Positions 1 through 7,935 of a DNA stretch of 64,000 nt are shown one piece after another. The notes below the pieces were generated by a model. The model saw only the letters and a list, made by a program, of their open reading frames with translations, was not told where the DNA came from and ran no database searches. Position 1 is the stretch's first letter. Every line of letters starts with the position of its first letter. The position numbers were made by a program, and so were the translations under genes. Source of the DNA: JAZOTM01 sp045657625 (lineage in GTDB: Bacteria; Bacillota; Clostridia; Lachnospirales; Lachnospiraceae); contig JAZOTM010000036.1 of NCBI GenBank assembly GCA_045657625.1, positions 1 to 64,000 on the forward strand, in the 5' to 3' direction.

Positions 1-1
1 A

Positions 2-484
2 GCATACGAACATGTAGGTCCGGTATACTTACGTTTTGGACGTTTGGCAGTACCGGTAATCAATGACAATGCGGATTACCACTTCGAAATCGGAAAAGGA
101 ATTCTCTTAAGAGAAGGAACAGATGTGACAATCCTGGCAACCGGTTTAGAAGTAAGCTATGCGTTAGAAGCCGCTGAGAACTTGGCAAAGGCAGGTATTT
201 CGGCAGAAGTCATCAACATCCATACCATTAAGCCGTTGGATGAAGAAATCATTTTGAAATCTGCAGAAAAGACAGGCAAGGTAGTCACAGTAGAAGAACA
301 TTCCATCAATGGTGGATTGGGAAGTGCAGTTGCAGAAGTGCTTTCTGAGAAGTTACCTACCAAGCTTCTTCGTATCGGTGTAGAAGATCGATTTGGAGAG
401 TCCGGTCCTGCATTGGAATTGATTCATAAATACGAATTGGATGCAGAAGGCATCGAAAAGAAAGTAAAGAACTTTTTAAAATAG
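2..484 (+). CDS. Transketolase, C-terminal part (5' end outside window)
   Basis: The frame is open from base 2 and ends at a TAG, giving 160 codons with no start inside the window. The first residues (VYLRFGR near codon 8) are typical of the end of the pyrimidine-binding domain of transketolase. The segment from LREGTDVTILATG onward is the transketolase C-terminal domain, with the usual VEEHSINGGLGSAVAE stretch. Transketolase moves two-carbon units between pentose and hexose phosphates in the cytoplasm. It could be the C-terminal subunit of a split transketolase, common in Firmicutes, or the tail of a full-length enzyme; the window does not decide. It lies 18 bp before araD, which supports a role in pentose use. 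A TTG at 44 is not needed as a start because the frame continues upstream. Confidence 0.9.
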   Translation, partial: AYEHVGPVYLRFGRLAVPVINDNADYHFEIGKGILLREGTDVTILATGLEVSYALEAAENLAKAGISAEVINIHTIKPLDEEIILKSAEKTGKVVTVEEHSINGGLGSAVAEVLSEKLPTKLLRIGVEDRFGESGPALELIHKYELDAEGIEKKVKNFLK

Positions 485-502
485 AAAGTTTGAGGAGAAG
501 AT

Positions 503-1198
503 ATGCTGGAAGAACTGAAAAAACAGGTATACGAAGCAAATATGGAACTTCCGAAAAGAGGTTTGATTACCTATACATGGGGAAATGTTTCCGGAATCGA
601 TCGTGAAACCGGCTATTTTGTCATTAAACCAAGTGGCGTGGATTATGATGCATTGTCTCCGGAAGACATGGTCGTAATGGATTTGGAAGGTAATAAAATC
701 GAGGGAAGATATAAACCCTCTTCTGATACAGCGACACACTTGGAATTGTATAAAAAGTACCCGGAAATCGGAGGAATTGTACATACCCATTCGCCGGAGG
801 CCGTAGCTTGGGCTCAGGCAGGACGTGATATTCCCCTGTATGGAACCACCCATGCAGATTATTTCTTAGGTCCGATTCCTTGTGCCAGAAATTTGACACA
901 GGAAGAAATCGACGAAGCCTATGAAAAAAATACCGGTGTGGTTATTATTGAAACCTTCGAAGAAAGAGGATTAAATCCGATGTATACGCCGGCAGTATTA
1001 TGCCAGAATCATGGTCCTTTTACTTGGGGAAAGGATGCGGCAGAAGCGGTTCATAATGCAGTGGTTTTAGAGGAAGTTGCCAAAATGGCAAGAAATACAG
1101 AAGCCCTAAATCCCAATGTAAAACCGGCTCCGGATAGTATAAAAAACAAACATTTCTATCGCAAGCATGGAGAAAATGCTTATTATGGACAAAACTAA
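503..1198 (+). CDS. araD: L-ribulose-5-phosphate 4-epimerase
   Basis: The 231-residue product is a class II aldolase/adducin-family sugar-phosphate epimerase that converts L-ribulose 5-phosphate to D-xylulose 5-phosphate, the last step of L-arabinose entry into the pentose phosphate pathway. Family metal ligands are visible as H94 and H96 in HTHS and H170 in CQNHG. The substrate region GNVSG (27-31) and SSDTATH (73-79) and the catalytic-type D119 in THADY are also present. Length matches the family. The ATG follows a GAGGAG ribosome site. The gene sits directly behind transketolase, the natural consumer of xylulose 5-phosphate, and overlaps the next small gene. Confidence 0.95.
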   Translation: MLEELKKQVYEANMELPKRGLITYTWGNVSGIDRETGYFVIKPSGVDYDALSPEDMVVMDLEGNKIEGRYKPSSDTATHLELYKKYPEIGGIVHTHSPEAVAWAQAGRDIPLYGTTHADYFLGPIPCARNLTQEEIDEAYEKNTGVVIIETFEERGLNPMYTPAVLCQNHGPFTWGKDAAEAVHNAVVLEEVAKMARNTEALNPNVKPAPDSIKNKHFYRKHGENAYYGQN

Positions 1199-1436
1199 AC
1201 GTGTTTGTAAAGCATGTCTTCTGAGGGACATGGCGGAAGAGGATCAAAAAGATTTAAAAAAATACTTAGCGGTGATCAAAGAAGAAGATCGTGCCACAGA
1301 GGAAGTGTACCAAGACAGGCTTACCGTCTGTTTGGATTGTAGTAAACTTTCAGAAGCGACTTGCTCTGCTTGTGGCTGTTATGTAGAATTCCGCGCCTAT
1401 GGAAAATATAGTCGATGTCCGGACAAGAAATGGTAA
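1167..1436 (+). CDS. DUF6171-family small Cys-rich protein
   Basis: This is a small protein (up to 89 residues) with an N-terminal CKACLLRDM motif. Its C-terminal half carries CLDC, CSACGCYVEFRA and a final CPDKKW. The pattern of paired cysteines, the length and the terminal CPD-x-x-W match what I know of the DUF6171 family of Clostridia and suggest a zinc- or Fe-S-binding fold; no function is established. The start is uncertain. ATG 1167 gives the longest frame, but ATG 1185 has GGAG at 1169-1172 and fits family N termini better. Either start overlaps the end of araD, so translation is probably coupled. Followed at once by a terminator. Confidence 0.75.
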   Translation: MEKMLIMDKTKRVCKACLLRDMAEEDQKDLKKYLAVIKEEDRATEEVYQDRLTVCLDCSKLSEATCSACGCYVEFRAYGKYSRCPDKKW

Positions 1437-1440
1437 AGGT

Positions 1441-1480
1441 GGACTCTGTCTCTTATACACAAGAGATAGGGTCCTTTTTT
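1441..1480 (+). terminator. Rho-independent terminator after the araD operon
   Basis: A long hairpin (GGACTCTGTCTCTT pairing with AAGAGATAGGGTCC through two G-T pairs, loop of about six bases) is followed by six T residues. It closes the transketolase-araD-DUF6171 transcript. Confidence 0.9.
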
Positions 1481-1547
1481 CTTCCGCTGTATTTTCTATT
1501 GAAATATTGTATAATAACAGTATTGTTTGGAAAGTGTAGGGATAAAT

Positions 1548-2381
1548 ATGGGAAAAAAGGCGTTATTTTTTGATATTGATGGGACGTTAATCAACTTCGA
1601 TGGAACGATGTTGGAGTCGACGAAGCAGGCTTTAAAGCGTGCACAAGAGATGGGACATTATGTGTTTTTATGCACCGGACGAAGTAAGGTGCAGATTGAC
1701 GATAGATTATTGGCGTTTGGATTTGATGGTATGGTTGCTGCGGCAGGAGCCTATGTGGAGTATCGAGGGGAAGCGATTTCCAAAAGGTATATGGATCATG
1801 AACCTTTAAAAAGGATGCTGCAGTATTTTTTGGATCATAAAATGACTTTTATGTTGCAATGTACCGATCGTGTGGTTTCTACCAGACGTTGTATAGAAGA
1901 GTTTCGCATTGGAATGCTTCAAAGAGGACCTGTGGATCCGGAAATTATCGAGAAAATCATGGGAGAACAGGTGATAGATGATGATATTTTAGAACACCTG
2001 GATCGCTATGAAAATGCAGAAAAAGGCTGTTATCATCATGCGAATATTCCATTAGAGCAAGTGAAAAAGGATTTAGGAGATGCTTATTCTATTACGGCCA
2101 TGAGTTTTCGTGATGAAGAAGATTTCTCCGGAGAAATTGGTTTGGCCGGAGTGAATAAGGCTTACGGTATTCAGCAGGTGATGCAACACTTGGGAATTTT
2201 CAGAGAGGATACGGTTGGATTTGGAGACGGCCCCAATGATTTTGAAATGGTGGAATTTGCAGGCACCGGTGTAGCAATGGGAAATGCTTCTGAGGATTTA
2301 AAGCAGAAAGCAGATTTTGTAACCAAACGAATTGAAGAAGATGGCATTTTATATGCAATGGAATCATTAAAACTTATATAG
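1548..2381 (+). CDS. Cof-type HAD-IIB family phosphatase
   Basis: The 277-residue protein has HAD motif I FDIDGTL with the paired aspartates D9 and D11, motif II LCTGRS, and motif IV GFGDGPNDFEM near residue 230. A large C2-type cap lies between motifs II and IV, as in the Cof/YidA phosphatases. Members dephosphorylate sugar phosphates or nucleotides in the cytosol; the substrate here cannot be read from sequence. The start is ATG 1548, just behind GTAGGGA; an in-frame TTG 21 bp upstream lacks a ribosome site. A TATAAT at 1510-1515 may be its -10 box, although I find no good -35. Only 9 bp separate it from the LevR-like regulator, so the two are probably cotranscribed. Confidence 0.9.
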   Translation: MGKKALFFDIDGTLINFDGTMLESTKQALKRAQEMGHYVFLCTGRSKVQIDDRLLAFGFDGMVAAAGAYVEYRGEAISKRYMDHEPLKRMLQYFLDHKMTFMLQCTDRVVSTRRCIEEFRIGMLQRGPVDPEIIEKIMGEQVIDDDILEHLDRYENAEKGCYHHANIPLEQVKKDLGDAYSITAMSFRDEEDFSGEIGLAGVNKAYGIQQVMQHLGIFREDTVGFGDGPNDFEMVEFAGTGVAMGNASEDLKQKADFVTKRIEEDGILYAMESLKLI

Positions 2382-2390
2382 AGGTATCAG

Positions 2391-5003
2391 ATGAAAAAAA
2401 ATCGGGAACTTGTGTATGAGTATTTATGGAAAGAGTCTTTAGCACAAGGAAAAATAGAGTGGGAGACAGAGGAAATTGCAGTGGCACTGGGCTTACAACG
2501 CACCAATGCCAGTAGTTTATTAAATGAATTGACAAAAGAGGGGCTTTTGGAAAAATCCAAGGGTCGTCCGGTACGCTATCGTGTATCTAAACAAAAGGAA
2601 GAATCTCTTGAGAAGATGCCTTTTGAAAATATGATTGGTTATGATGGAAGCCTGAAAAAGGCGATTCAGAATGTAAAACGTGCGATGCTGTATCCTGCAG
2701 ATCAGTTGAATGTTCAGGTGGTGACACCTGCAGGTACCGGAAGCACAGAATTCTGTCGACAGTTGTACTATTTTGCGTTAACAAAAAAGCGATTAACGGA
2801 AAAGGACCCGTTTATTTATGTCAATTGCAGACATTTCTGCAACAACAACCAAACCATCAATGATGTGTTGTTCGGAGATGCTAAGGGATTACAGTGCAGT
2901 GCTTTTGCCAAAGCGCAGGGCGGAATGTTCTTTTTGGATAATGTAGGTCTTTTGGATGCGTCACAGTATAGTCGTATTTGTCAGTTTTTGGAAACCGGAG
3001 AGATTCATTCTGAGGCAGAAAATCGATCAGAAAATTTTGGAAATTGTATTTTTGTGTTTACCGTTCCTTTGGAAGATGAAGGCGCAACGGATTGGCGGAA
3101 CACCACCACCGTGCATTTGCCGGCTTTAGGAGATAGACCGATTTCTGAAAAATTGGAAATCATTTATCGTTTTTTTCAGGAAGAGGCGGAAAACGCAGGG
3201 GCGTCAGTCTATGTAGACACGGAAGTGTTGCGACGTATGATGGGAATGGAGTATTCCCATGGAATCAAAGAAATCCGTACATTGATTAAATCGGCTTGTG
3301 CCAATGCCTATGTTCGTGTTCTGGATGAAGAAGAAAGGGAAATGCGCGTAAATGTCGGTGATTTTCCGGAGGAATTAGAAGGAAATTATAGACCTCTTGG
3401 AAAAAAAGGTGCGGAAATCGATGTGCTTTTTGGTAGTGCGAATTTTGTACTGTTTGGAAGTAAAGACGATGTCCCGGATGCAGAAGCGACGGAAGTATAT
3501 GGTCAGATCAAAAATCAGTATCAGGAAATGCAGAGTAGAGGAATCTCTACTTCTACCATTCGCGATATTATAGATACATACGTAGGAAATATGCAGTTTG
3601 ATGCACCGAATGAGAAATGGCGTATCATGGACATGAATATCGGTCAGCTTTCTCAAATGGTGGATTCTACCGTGATTAACTATGTCAGCTTATTTGCGGA
3701 ACGTTATAAAAACGAAAACGGAAGAGAACTTCCCAACAACATGTTTTGCGGTTTGTGTCTGCATATCAATGGATTGTTAAAGCATAATCCCCAGCAGAGA
3801 AAACGAATTACGGATGAACAGGTACGACAAATCATTCAGACTTACCCGGAAGAATATGCAATTATGTTGGATTTTACCCATGTATTGCAGGAACGGTTCT
3901 ATCTGAATTTCAGCATTGAAGAAACTGTGATTATGACCATGTTTATTATTTCCACGGAAAAGAAACAGGCCAATCCGGTGCTTTTGTTTGCAATGCATGG
4001 CATGGGAACCGCACATAGTTTGGCGGAAGCAACAAACGCTATTACGCAGGAAACCAATGCCTATGCCTTTGATATGGACATTGCGTCGGAACCATTACAT
4101 ACTGCGGAAGAGTTGGAACGCACCATTTGTGAAATTGATGAAGGCGCCGGCGTAATTGTGATTTACGATATGGGTTCCTTCCGTGTGTTACTGGATAATA
4201 TTGCGGAAAAAACCAATATTAAGATTCGCGGAATCAATGTTCCAATTACGGCATTGGGTGTGGAGGTTGCCAGAAGATGTGCCATGGATACGGATATTGA
4301 TAAGGTATTTCACACGGTTCAGCAGTCTATGCAGAGTTTGGCTGTGGCACAAAAGAAACCCAAAGCCATTATCACACTTTGTCATACATCTGAAGGTGGC
4401 GCGGATCAGCTGAAACGCTATATCGATCAATACTCCAAGTTGAATATGCGTGTCTTTGCTATGGCGATGGCAAACAAAGAACGTTTGATTAAGGATGTAT
4501 TGGAAATCAAAAAAAGCTACGCAGTGCATGCGTTTGTTGGAACCTTCGATCCGGAGATTTTTGGTATTCCGTTTATTTCGATTGCGGATGTATTTGAGTG
4601 CAGTAAAGATGATTTGGATCGTGTATTGATGTTTGAAGCGGTACAAAAGAAATATATCGGTTATGAAAAGGTCATAGAAAATTATGGAAAATCCGCAGAA
4701 AATCTTACGGTTGAAAAGTTGCGAAAGTATGTACCGGATTGTGTAGAAGATTTGGCTGTGGCCTATGATTTAGAGGAGGATGAACGTGTAGGTCTCTGTG
4801 CACATATTGTGTATATGTTGGATGCCTTGAGTTCTCCGACTTATACGAGAAAAGAACGGGATGATACGGACTTTTTGTATGAGAATCAGGCAGATTATAA
4901 ATATGTTAGCAATATTATTCGCCCTTTGGAAAAGCAATTTCGAATTATTGTGAATGACGGAGAAATTGCTACTTTGCTTAAAATTTTAAAAAAGGCGAAA
5001 TAA
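2391..5003 (+). CDS. LevR/ManR-like PTS regulator with degenerate AAA+ domain
   Basis: The 870-residue protein has LevR architecture: winged-helix DNA-binding domain (about 1-70), sigma-54-activator-like AAA+ domain (75-330), PRD1 (about 380-500, His in CLHINGLL), EIIA-Man-like domain (about 510-640, LFAMHGMGTAHS), EIIB-like domain (about 650-745, LCHTSEGG) and PRD2 (His in LCAHIVYML). Family members are phosphorylated by HPr and EII proteins and activate PTS operons. The AAA+ core is clearly eroded. The Walker A equivalent (113-119) reads PAGTGST without Lys, the Walker B equivalent reads MFFLDN (179-184) without Glu, and the GAFTGA loop is GLQCSA (166-171). ATP hydrolysis and sigma-54 contact are therefore unlikely, which agrees with the sigma-70-type promoter of the PTS operon downstream. 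It probably controls that operon. Confidence 0.85.
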   Translation: MKKNRELVYEYLWKESLAQGKIEWETEEIAVALGLQRTNASSLLNELTKEGLLEKSKGRPVRYRVSKQKEESLEKMPFENMIGYDGSLKKAIQNVKRAMLYPADQLNVQVVTPAGTGSTEFCRQLYYFALTKKRLTEKDPFIYVNCRHFCNNNQTINDVLFGDAKGLQCSAFAKAQGGMFFLDNVGLLDASQYSRICQFLETGEIHSEAENRSENFGNCIFVFTVPLEDEGATDWRNTTTVHLPALGDRPISEKLEIIYRFFQEEAENAGASVYVDTEVLRRMMGMEYSHGIKEIRTLIKSACANAYVRVLDEEEREMRVNVGDFPEELEGNYRPLGKKGAEIDVLFGSANFVLFGSKDDVPDAEATEVYGQIKNQYQEMQSRGISTSTIRDIIDTYVGNMQFDAPNEKWRIMDMNIGQLSQMVDSTVINYVSLFAERYKNENGRELPNNMFCGLCLHINGLLKHNPQQRKRITDEQVRQIIQTYPEEYAIMLDFTHVLQERFYLNFSIEETVIMTMFIISTEKKQANPVLLFAMHGMGTAHSLAEATNAITQETNAYAFDMDIASEPLHTAEELERTICEIDEGAGVIVIYDMGSFRVLLDNIAEKTNIKIRGINVPITALGVEVARRCAMDTDIDKVFHTVQQSMQSLAVAQKKPKAIITLCHTSEGGADQLKRYIDQYSKLNMRVFAMAMANKERLIKDVLEIKKSYAVHAFVGTFDPEIFGIPFISIADVFECSKDDLDRVLMFEAVQKKYIGYEKVIENYGKSAENLTVEKLRKYVPDCVEDLAVAYDLEEDERVGLCAHIVYMLDALSSPTYTRKERDDTDFLYENQADYKYVSNIIRPLEKQFRIIVNDGEIATLLKILKKAK

Positions 5004-5010
5004 GAAAAAA

Positions 5011-5057
5011 GGGAGCTGTGAAAAAATGATTATCTCATTTTTTCACAGCCCTTTTTT
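5011..5057. terminator. Bidirectional terminator between convergent genes
   Basis: A long stem (GGGAGCTGTGAAAAAATGA against TCATTTTTTCACAGCCC) is followed by T6 on the plus strand and by a T run on the minus strand. It serves both the regulator (ends 5003) and the converging DUF3284 gene (ends 5074). Confidence 0.9.
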
Positions 5058-5073
5058 GTTGGTACCATATCCT

Positions 5074-5511
5074 TTATTGAGTAAGTTTTGGGCGTTTTTT
5101 CAAAATCTCGTTTTGAATATCATAGAGCCCATTGGACATGCGTGAAAGGTAAAGGGCTTCTCCTAATTTGGAAAAGAATCCTTTTTTCTTGTCGGAGGCA
5201 TCTGTCAGGTTTTCTTGTTCGTAAATTACTTCCAATTTTCCGTTGTTTTCTCGTGTCTGGTAGCTCATGACATAGGAATCGGTCATGGAATGTGCGCTGA
5301 CTTTGTAAATTTCCCCCGGTACATAATGTTCAATTAAGAGTTCTATTTGAGCGGCCCCCTCGCCTTGAAGAATTCGAAAACCATCCTGTAGATCGGCACT
5401 GGTATAAGCCTCCTGATCTTCCAGTTTTTCGTTAGCAATCTTAAGAAGCTGGTTTTCTAAGTGAGAATAGAACTCTTCCGTTGTAACTGTTAAGTTTCGT
5501 ATGATTTTCAT
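5074..5511 (-). CDS. DUF3284-family protein
   Basis: The product is a 145-residue soluble protein with no signal peptide or membrane segment. Its N terminus (MKIIRNLTVTTEEFYSHL), length and neighbourhood match the DUF3284 family, small cytosolic proteins often found beside lactose/cellobiose-type PTS genes in Firmicutes. The fold may be an SRPBCC-like ligand-binding barrel, but this is inference and no biochemical role is known to me. It converges on the LevR-like regulator and diverges from the PTS operon, sharing the 323-bp regulatory region 5512-5834 with it. Confidence 0.7.
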   Translation of the reverse strand: MKIIRNLTVTTEEFYSHLENQLLKIANEKLEDQEAYTSADLQDGFRILQGEGAAQIELLIEHYVPGEIYKVSAHSMTDSYVMSYQTRENNGKLEVIYEQENLTDASDKKKGFFSKLGEALYLSRMSNGLYDIQNEILKKRPKLTQ

Positions 5512-5607
5512 AGTCGAATGGTATCACAGACCATATGAATACACAAGTGGAAAAAAAGGGAAGAAAATTAATAGAAATTATACAAACTCATACATATCTG
5601 AGCAAAA

Positions 5608-5673
5608 TTTATACACTAATAAAAAAACAAAAATTATTTATACACTGGAAAAAATAAAGAAATAGTGTATAAA
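5608..5673. promoter_or_regulatory. Three copies of TTTATACACT upstream of the PTS operon
   Basis: The 10-mer TTTATACACT occurs at 5608-5617 and 5637-5646, and its exact reverse complement AGTGTATAAA at 5664-5673. The centres are 29 and 27 bp apart, close to helical phasing. The array lies about 90-160 bp upstream of the -35 box of the PTS promoter, the usual position for an upstream activator. The LevR-like regulator is the nearest candidate binder; this is inference. A related dyad TACACTTTGTGTA follows at 5716-5728. Confidence 0.55.
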
Positions 5674-5730
5674 AAACGATAGGTGGTGAACAAGAAAAAA
5701 ATACGCATAGAATCATACACTTTGTGTAAA

Positions 5731-5750
5731 GTGCACAAATTCAAAAGGGC
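5731..5750 (+). promoter_or_regulatory. GTGCACAAATTCAAAAGG element
   Basis: This 18-20 bp stretch recurs almost unchanged at 51051-51070 (with two extra T), upstream of the arabinan ABC transporter. Here it lies 16 bp before the -35 box. It overlaps a TTTGTG...CACAAA dyad (5721-5739). It is probably a site for a regulator shared by sugar operons; the identity is unknown. Confidence 0.4.
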
Positions 5751-5765
5751 TAAAAATACGCTGTA

Positions 5766-5794
5766 TTGACATATTTCACAATAGAACATAGAAT
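5766..5794 (+). promoter_or_regulatory. Sigma-70-type promoter of the PTS operon
   Basis: TTGACA (5766-5771), a 17-bp spacer and TAGAAT (5789-5794) form a near-consensus housekeeping promoter 40 bp before the EIIA start. I find no -24/-12 (GG...GC) sigma-54 element in this region. Confidence 0.8.
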
Positions 5795-5834
5795 ATGAGT
5801 ATAACAAAGCACGTCAAAAAAGGAGGGTTTTACC

Positions 5835-6173
5835 ATGGGCGATACGCAAAACTTGGAACCCATTGATGGCGAAATGGTTGCCATGGGTATTATAGCAAGT
5901 TCCGGGGATGCACGTTCATTTGCATTTGGTGCTCTAGCAGAAGCGAAGAAAGGAAATTACGCAGAAGCGGAAAGACTTTTGGAGGAATGCAAGAAAGCGG
6001 GGGTACAAGCACATCAAAGCCAGATGGATTTGCTTACAGCGCAGGCAAACGGAAACGCACCACAGATGGATGTATTGTTGGTGCATGCGCAGGATCATTT
6101 CATGACCAGCATGTTGGCAGAAGAATTGATTCGTGAACTCATTGAACTTCATAAAAAAGTTGATGAAAAATAA
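5835..6173 (+). CDS. PTS lactose/cellobiose-family EIIA
   Basis: The 112-residue protein is an all-helical EIIA of the Lac family. The phosphorylated histidine is H84 in LLVHAQDHFM, the family signature, and the N-terminal helix contains GDARSFAFGALAEAK. It accepts phosphate from HPr and passes it to the EIIB encoded next, in the cytoplasm. It has a strong AGGAGGG ribosome site and is the first gene of the seven-gene PTS and glucosidase cluster. Two 6-phospho-beta-glucosidases follow, so beta-glucosides such as cellobiose are a better substrate guess than lactose. Confidence 0.93.
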   Translation: MGDTQNLEPIDGEMVAMGIIASSGDARSFAFGALAEAKKGNYAEAERLLEECKKAGVQAHQSQMDLLTAQANGNAPQMDVLLVHAQDHFMTSMLAEELIRELIELHKKVDEK

Positions 6174-6197
6174 AAGAAGGTAAAGGAGAACAAAACT

Positions 6198-6491
6198 ATG
6201 AAGATCTTATTAGTATGTGCAGGCGGTATGTCAACAGGATTATTAATGAAGAAGATGAAAACTTACTGGGAAGAACAGGGGGAAGAATTACAAATCGACG
6301 CAGTAGGTATTGCAGAGTACAAAGACGTTTATCAGAACTATGAATGTATTTTAGTTGGACCACAGGTTCGCTACAAATTAGAGGATATTAAGAAAGATAC
6401 AGGACTTCCGACAGACGTGGTTAACTCATTGGATTATGCAGTTGCAAATTGTCCAAATATCATGGCACAGGTAAAAAAATTATTGGGGTAA
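6198..6491 (+). CDS. PTS lactose/cellobiose-family EIIB
   Basis: The 97-residue EIIB has the active-site Cys7 in the P-loop-like LLVCAGGMSTGLL motif of the Lac/cellobiose EIIB family. The Cys is phosphorylated by EIIA and donates phosphate to sugar as it crosses EIIC. The gene lies 24 bp after EIIA with a GGAG ribosome site. Length and motif are normal for a free-standing EIIB. Confidence 0.93.
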   Translation: MKILLVCAGGMSTGLLMKKMKTYWEEQGEELQIDAVGIAEYKDVYQNYECILVGPQVRYKLEDIKKDTGLPTDVVNSLDYAVANCPNIMAQVKKLLG

Positions 6492-6554
6492 TGTAGCATG
6501 TACCATGCTCTTACATAAATAACATTATTTATATAGAAGAAGGAGAAGTTTTCT

Positions 6555-7874
6555 ATGGAAGGTATTTTTAACTCAAAAGCAATGATTGCTTTGCAGGAAT
6601 TTGGACAGAAGATGGGGCAGAACAAATTCCTAAGCGCATTGCAGGCAGCGATGATGGGTTCCATGTCCCTCATCATGACCGGATCTGTATTCCAGATTAT
6701 CTGTGCGGTAATGGGTATGCTTGGTGTTTCATCAGACTCCACCATTTATACAATTATGTATATGCCGTACAACTTTACCATGGGTTTGGTAGCTCTTTGG
6801 ATTACCGGAATGATCGCATTCAACTATGGTAAAAACGTGGGTGTAAAATCACCGCTTTTAACAACAGTAGAAACCATGGCTGTTTTTGCTCTTGTTGTTT
6901 GCTTTGATTTAACACAGGGATCTTCCCTTGCAACACTTGATGTAACATATCTTGGATCACAGGGTATGTTCCTTGGTTTCGTAATTGCTTTCTGCTGTGT
7001 ACAGGTTGACCTGTTCTGCCAGAAAAACAATGTACAGATCAAGATGCCGGATGTTTGCCCGCCATCCCTTGTAAACGCTATGGCAGCAATCATTCCATCA
7101 TTCTTCAACGCAACTATTTGGTTAGTATTATCTGCACTAGTTGTTAGTGCAACCGGCGGTGCATACAGTATTGCTTCCGGATTCATGGCGATCCTTTCTT
7201 ATCCTCTTGGAGCACTTACTTCTGTACCTGGTATGTTTATCCTTTGTGCATTTGCTTGCTTTATGTGGTGCTTCGGTATTCATGGAACTATGTTAATCAT
7301 TTCTGTTCTTATGGCTCCAATGATTATGGCAGTTTCTGAAAATGCAGCAGCTTATGAAGCAGTTATCGCAGCAGGCGGAACAATCGCAGAAGCACAGGCA
7401 GCACTTACTTTCTACCCGGTAGCATTGTTCGGAGCAATTGCTATTTGTGGTGGTACCGGAAACACGTTACCTCTTTGTATCTTTGGATTAAAGGCAAAAT
7501 CAGAACAGATTCGTGCCGTATCTAAAGTAGGTATCGTTCCTGGATGGTTCGGAATTAATGAGCCTGTAACCTTTGGTATGCCAATTATGTACAATCCAAT
7601 TCTTTGCATCCCATATATCTTAAACGTTATGTTGGTAATGCTTTTAACCTATTTTGGTTATATGATTGGATTCTTGAAACCGGCACATGTTTATATTGGT
7701 GCTTTGATGCCAATGGGCTTTGCTCAGTTCCTTGGAACTTTCCGTTGGCAGAATGCTCTTTGGGATTACTTAATGGTAATTCCGGCAGGACTTGTTTGGT
7801 ATCCTTTCTTCAAGGTATATGACAACCAGCTTGCAGCAAAAGAAGCAGAAGCAAAGGCTGCAGAAGGAAAATAA
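6555..7874 (+). CDS. PTS lactose/cellobiose-family EIIC permease
   Basis: The 439-residue polytopic membrane protein has about ten hydrophobic segments. The N-terminal amphipathic stretch (FNSKAMIALQEFGQKMGQNK) is typical of cellobiose-type EIIC, as is the GIHGTM motif in the second half. It forms the sugar channel and binding site and works with the EIIA and EIIB just upstream. The C terminus ends in an Ala/Glu-rich tail (AAKEAEAKAAEGK). It is separated from EIIB by 63 bp with a GAAGAAGGAG ribosome site. Specificity is inferred from the two glucosidases in the operon. Confidence 0.93.
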   Translation: MEGIFNSKAMIALQEFGQKMGQNKFLSALQAAMMGSMSLIMTGSVFQIICAVMGMLGVSSDSTIYTIMYMPYNFTMGLVALWITGMIAFNYGKNVGVKSPLLTTVETMAVFALVVCFDLTQGSSLATLDVTYLGSQGMFLGFVIAFCCVQVDLFCQKNNVQIKMPDVCPPSLVNAMAAIIPSFFNATIWLVLSALVVSATGGAYSIASGFMAILSYPLGALTSVPGMFILCAFACFMWCFGIHGTMLIISVLMAPMIMAVSENAAAYEAVIAAGGTIAEAQAALTFYPVALFGAIAICGGTGNTLPLCIFGLKAKSEQIRAVSKVGIVPGWFGINEPVTFGMPIMYNPILCIPYILNVMLVMLLTYFGYMIGFLKPAHVYIGALMPMGFAQFLGTFRWQNALWDYLMVIPAGLVWYPFFKVYDNQLAAKEAEAKAAEGK

Positions 7875-7891
7875 GAGTAGCAAAAAGTGGA

Positions 7892-7919
7892 GGGTGGCCT
7901 TACTTTGGTAAGGCTACCC
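7892..7919 (+). promoter_or_regulatory. Intercistronic hairpin after EIIC
   Basis: GGGTGGCCTTAC pairs with GTAAGGCTACCC (12 bp, one G-T pair, TTTG loop). No T run follows, so it looks like an mRNA stability or processing element separating the EII genes from the glucosidase rather than a terminator. Confidence 0.6.
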
Positions 7920-7935
7920 TTAACAAGGAGGATGT

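Noticed and set aside
5608..5740. Possible CRISPR-like short repeat array
   Set aside because: Only three 10-bp copies, one inverted, and no Cas genes; better read as protein binding sites.
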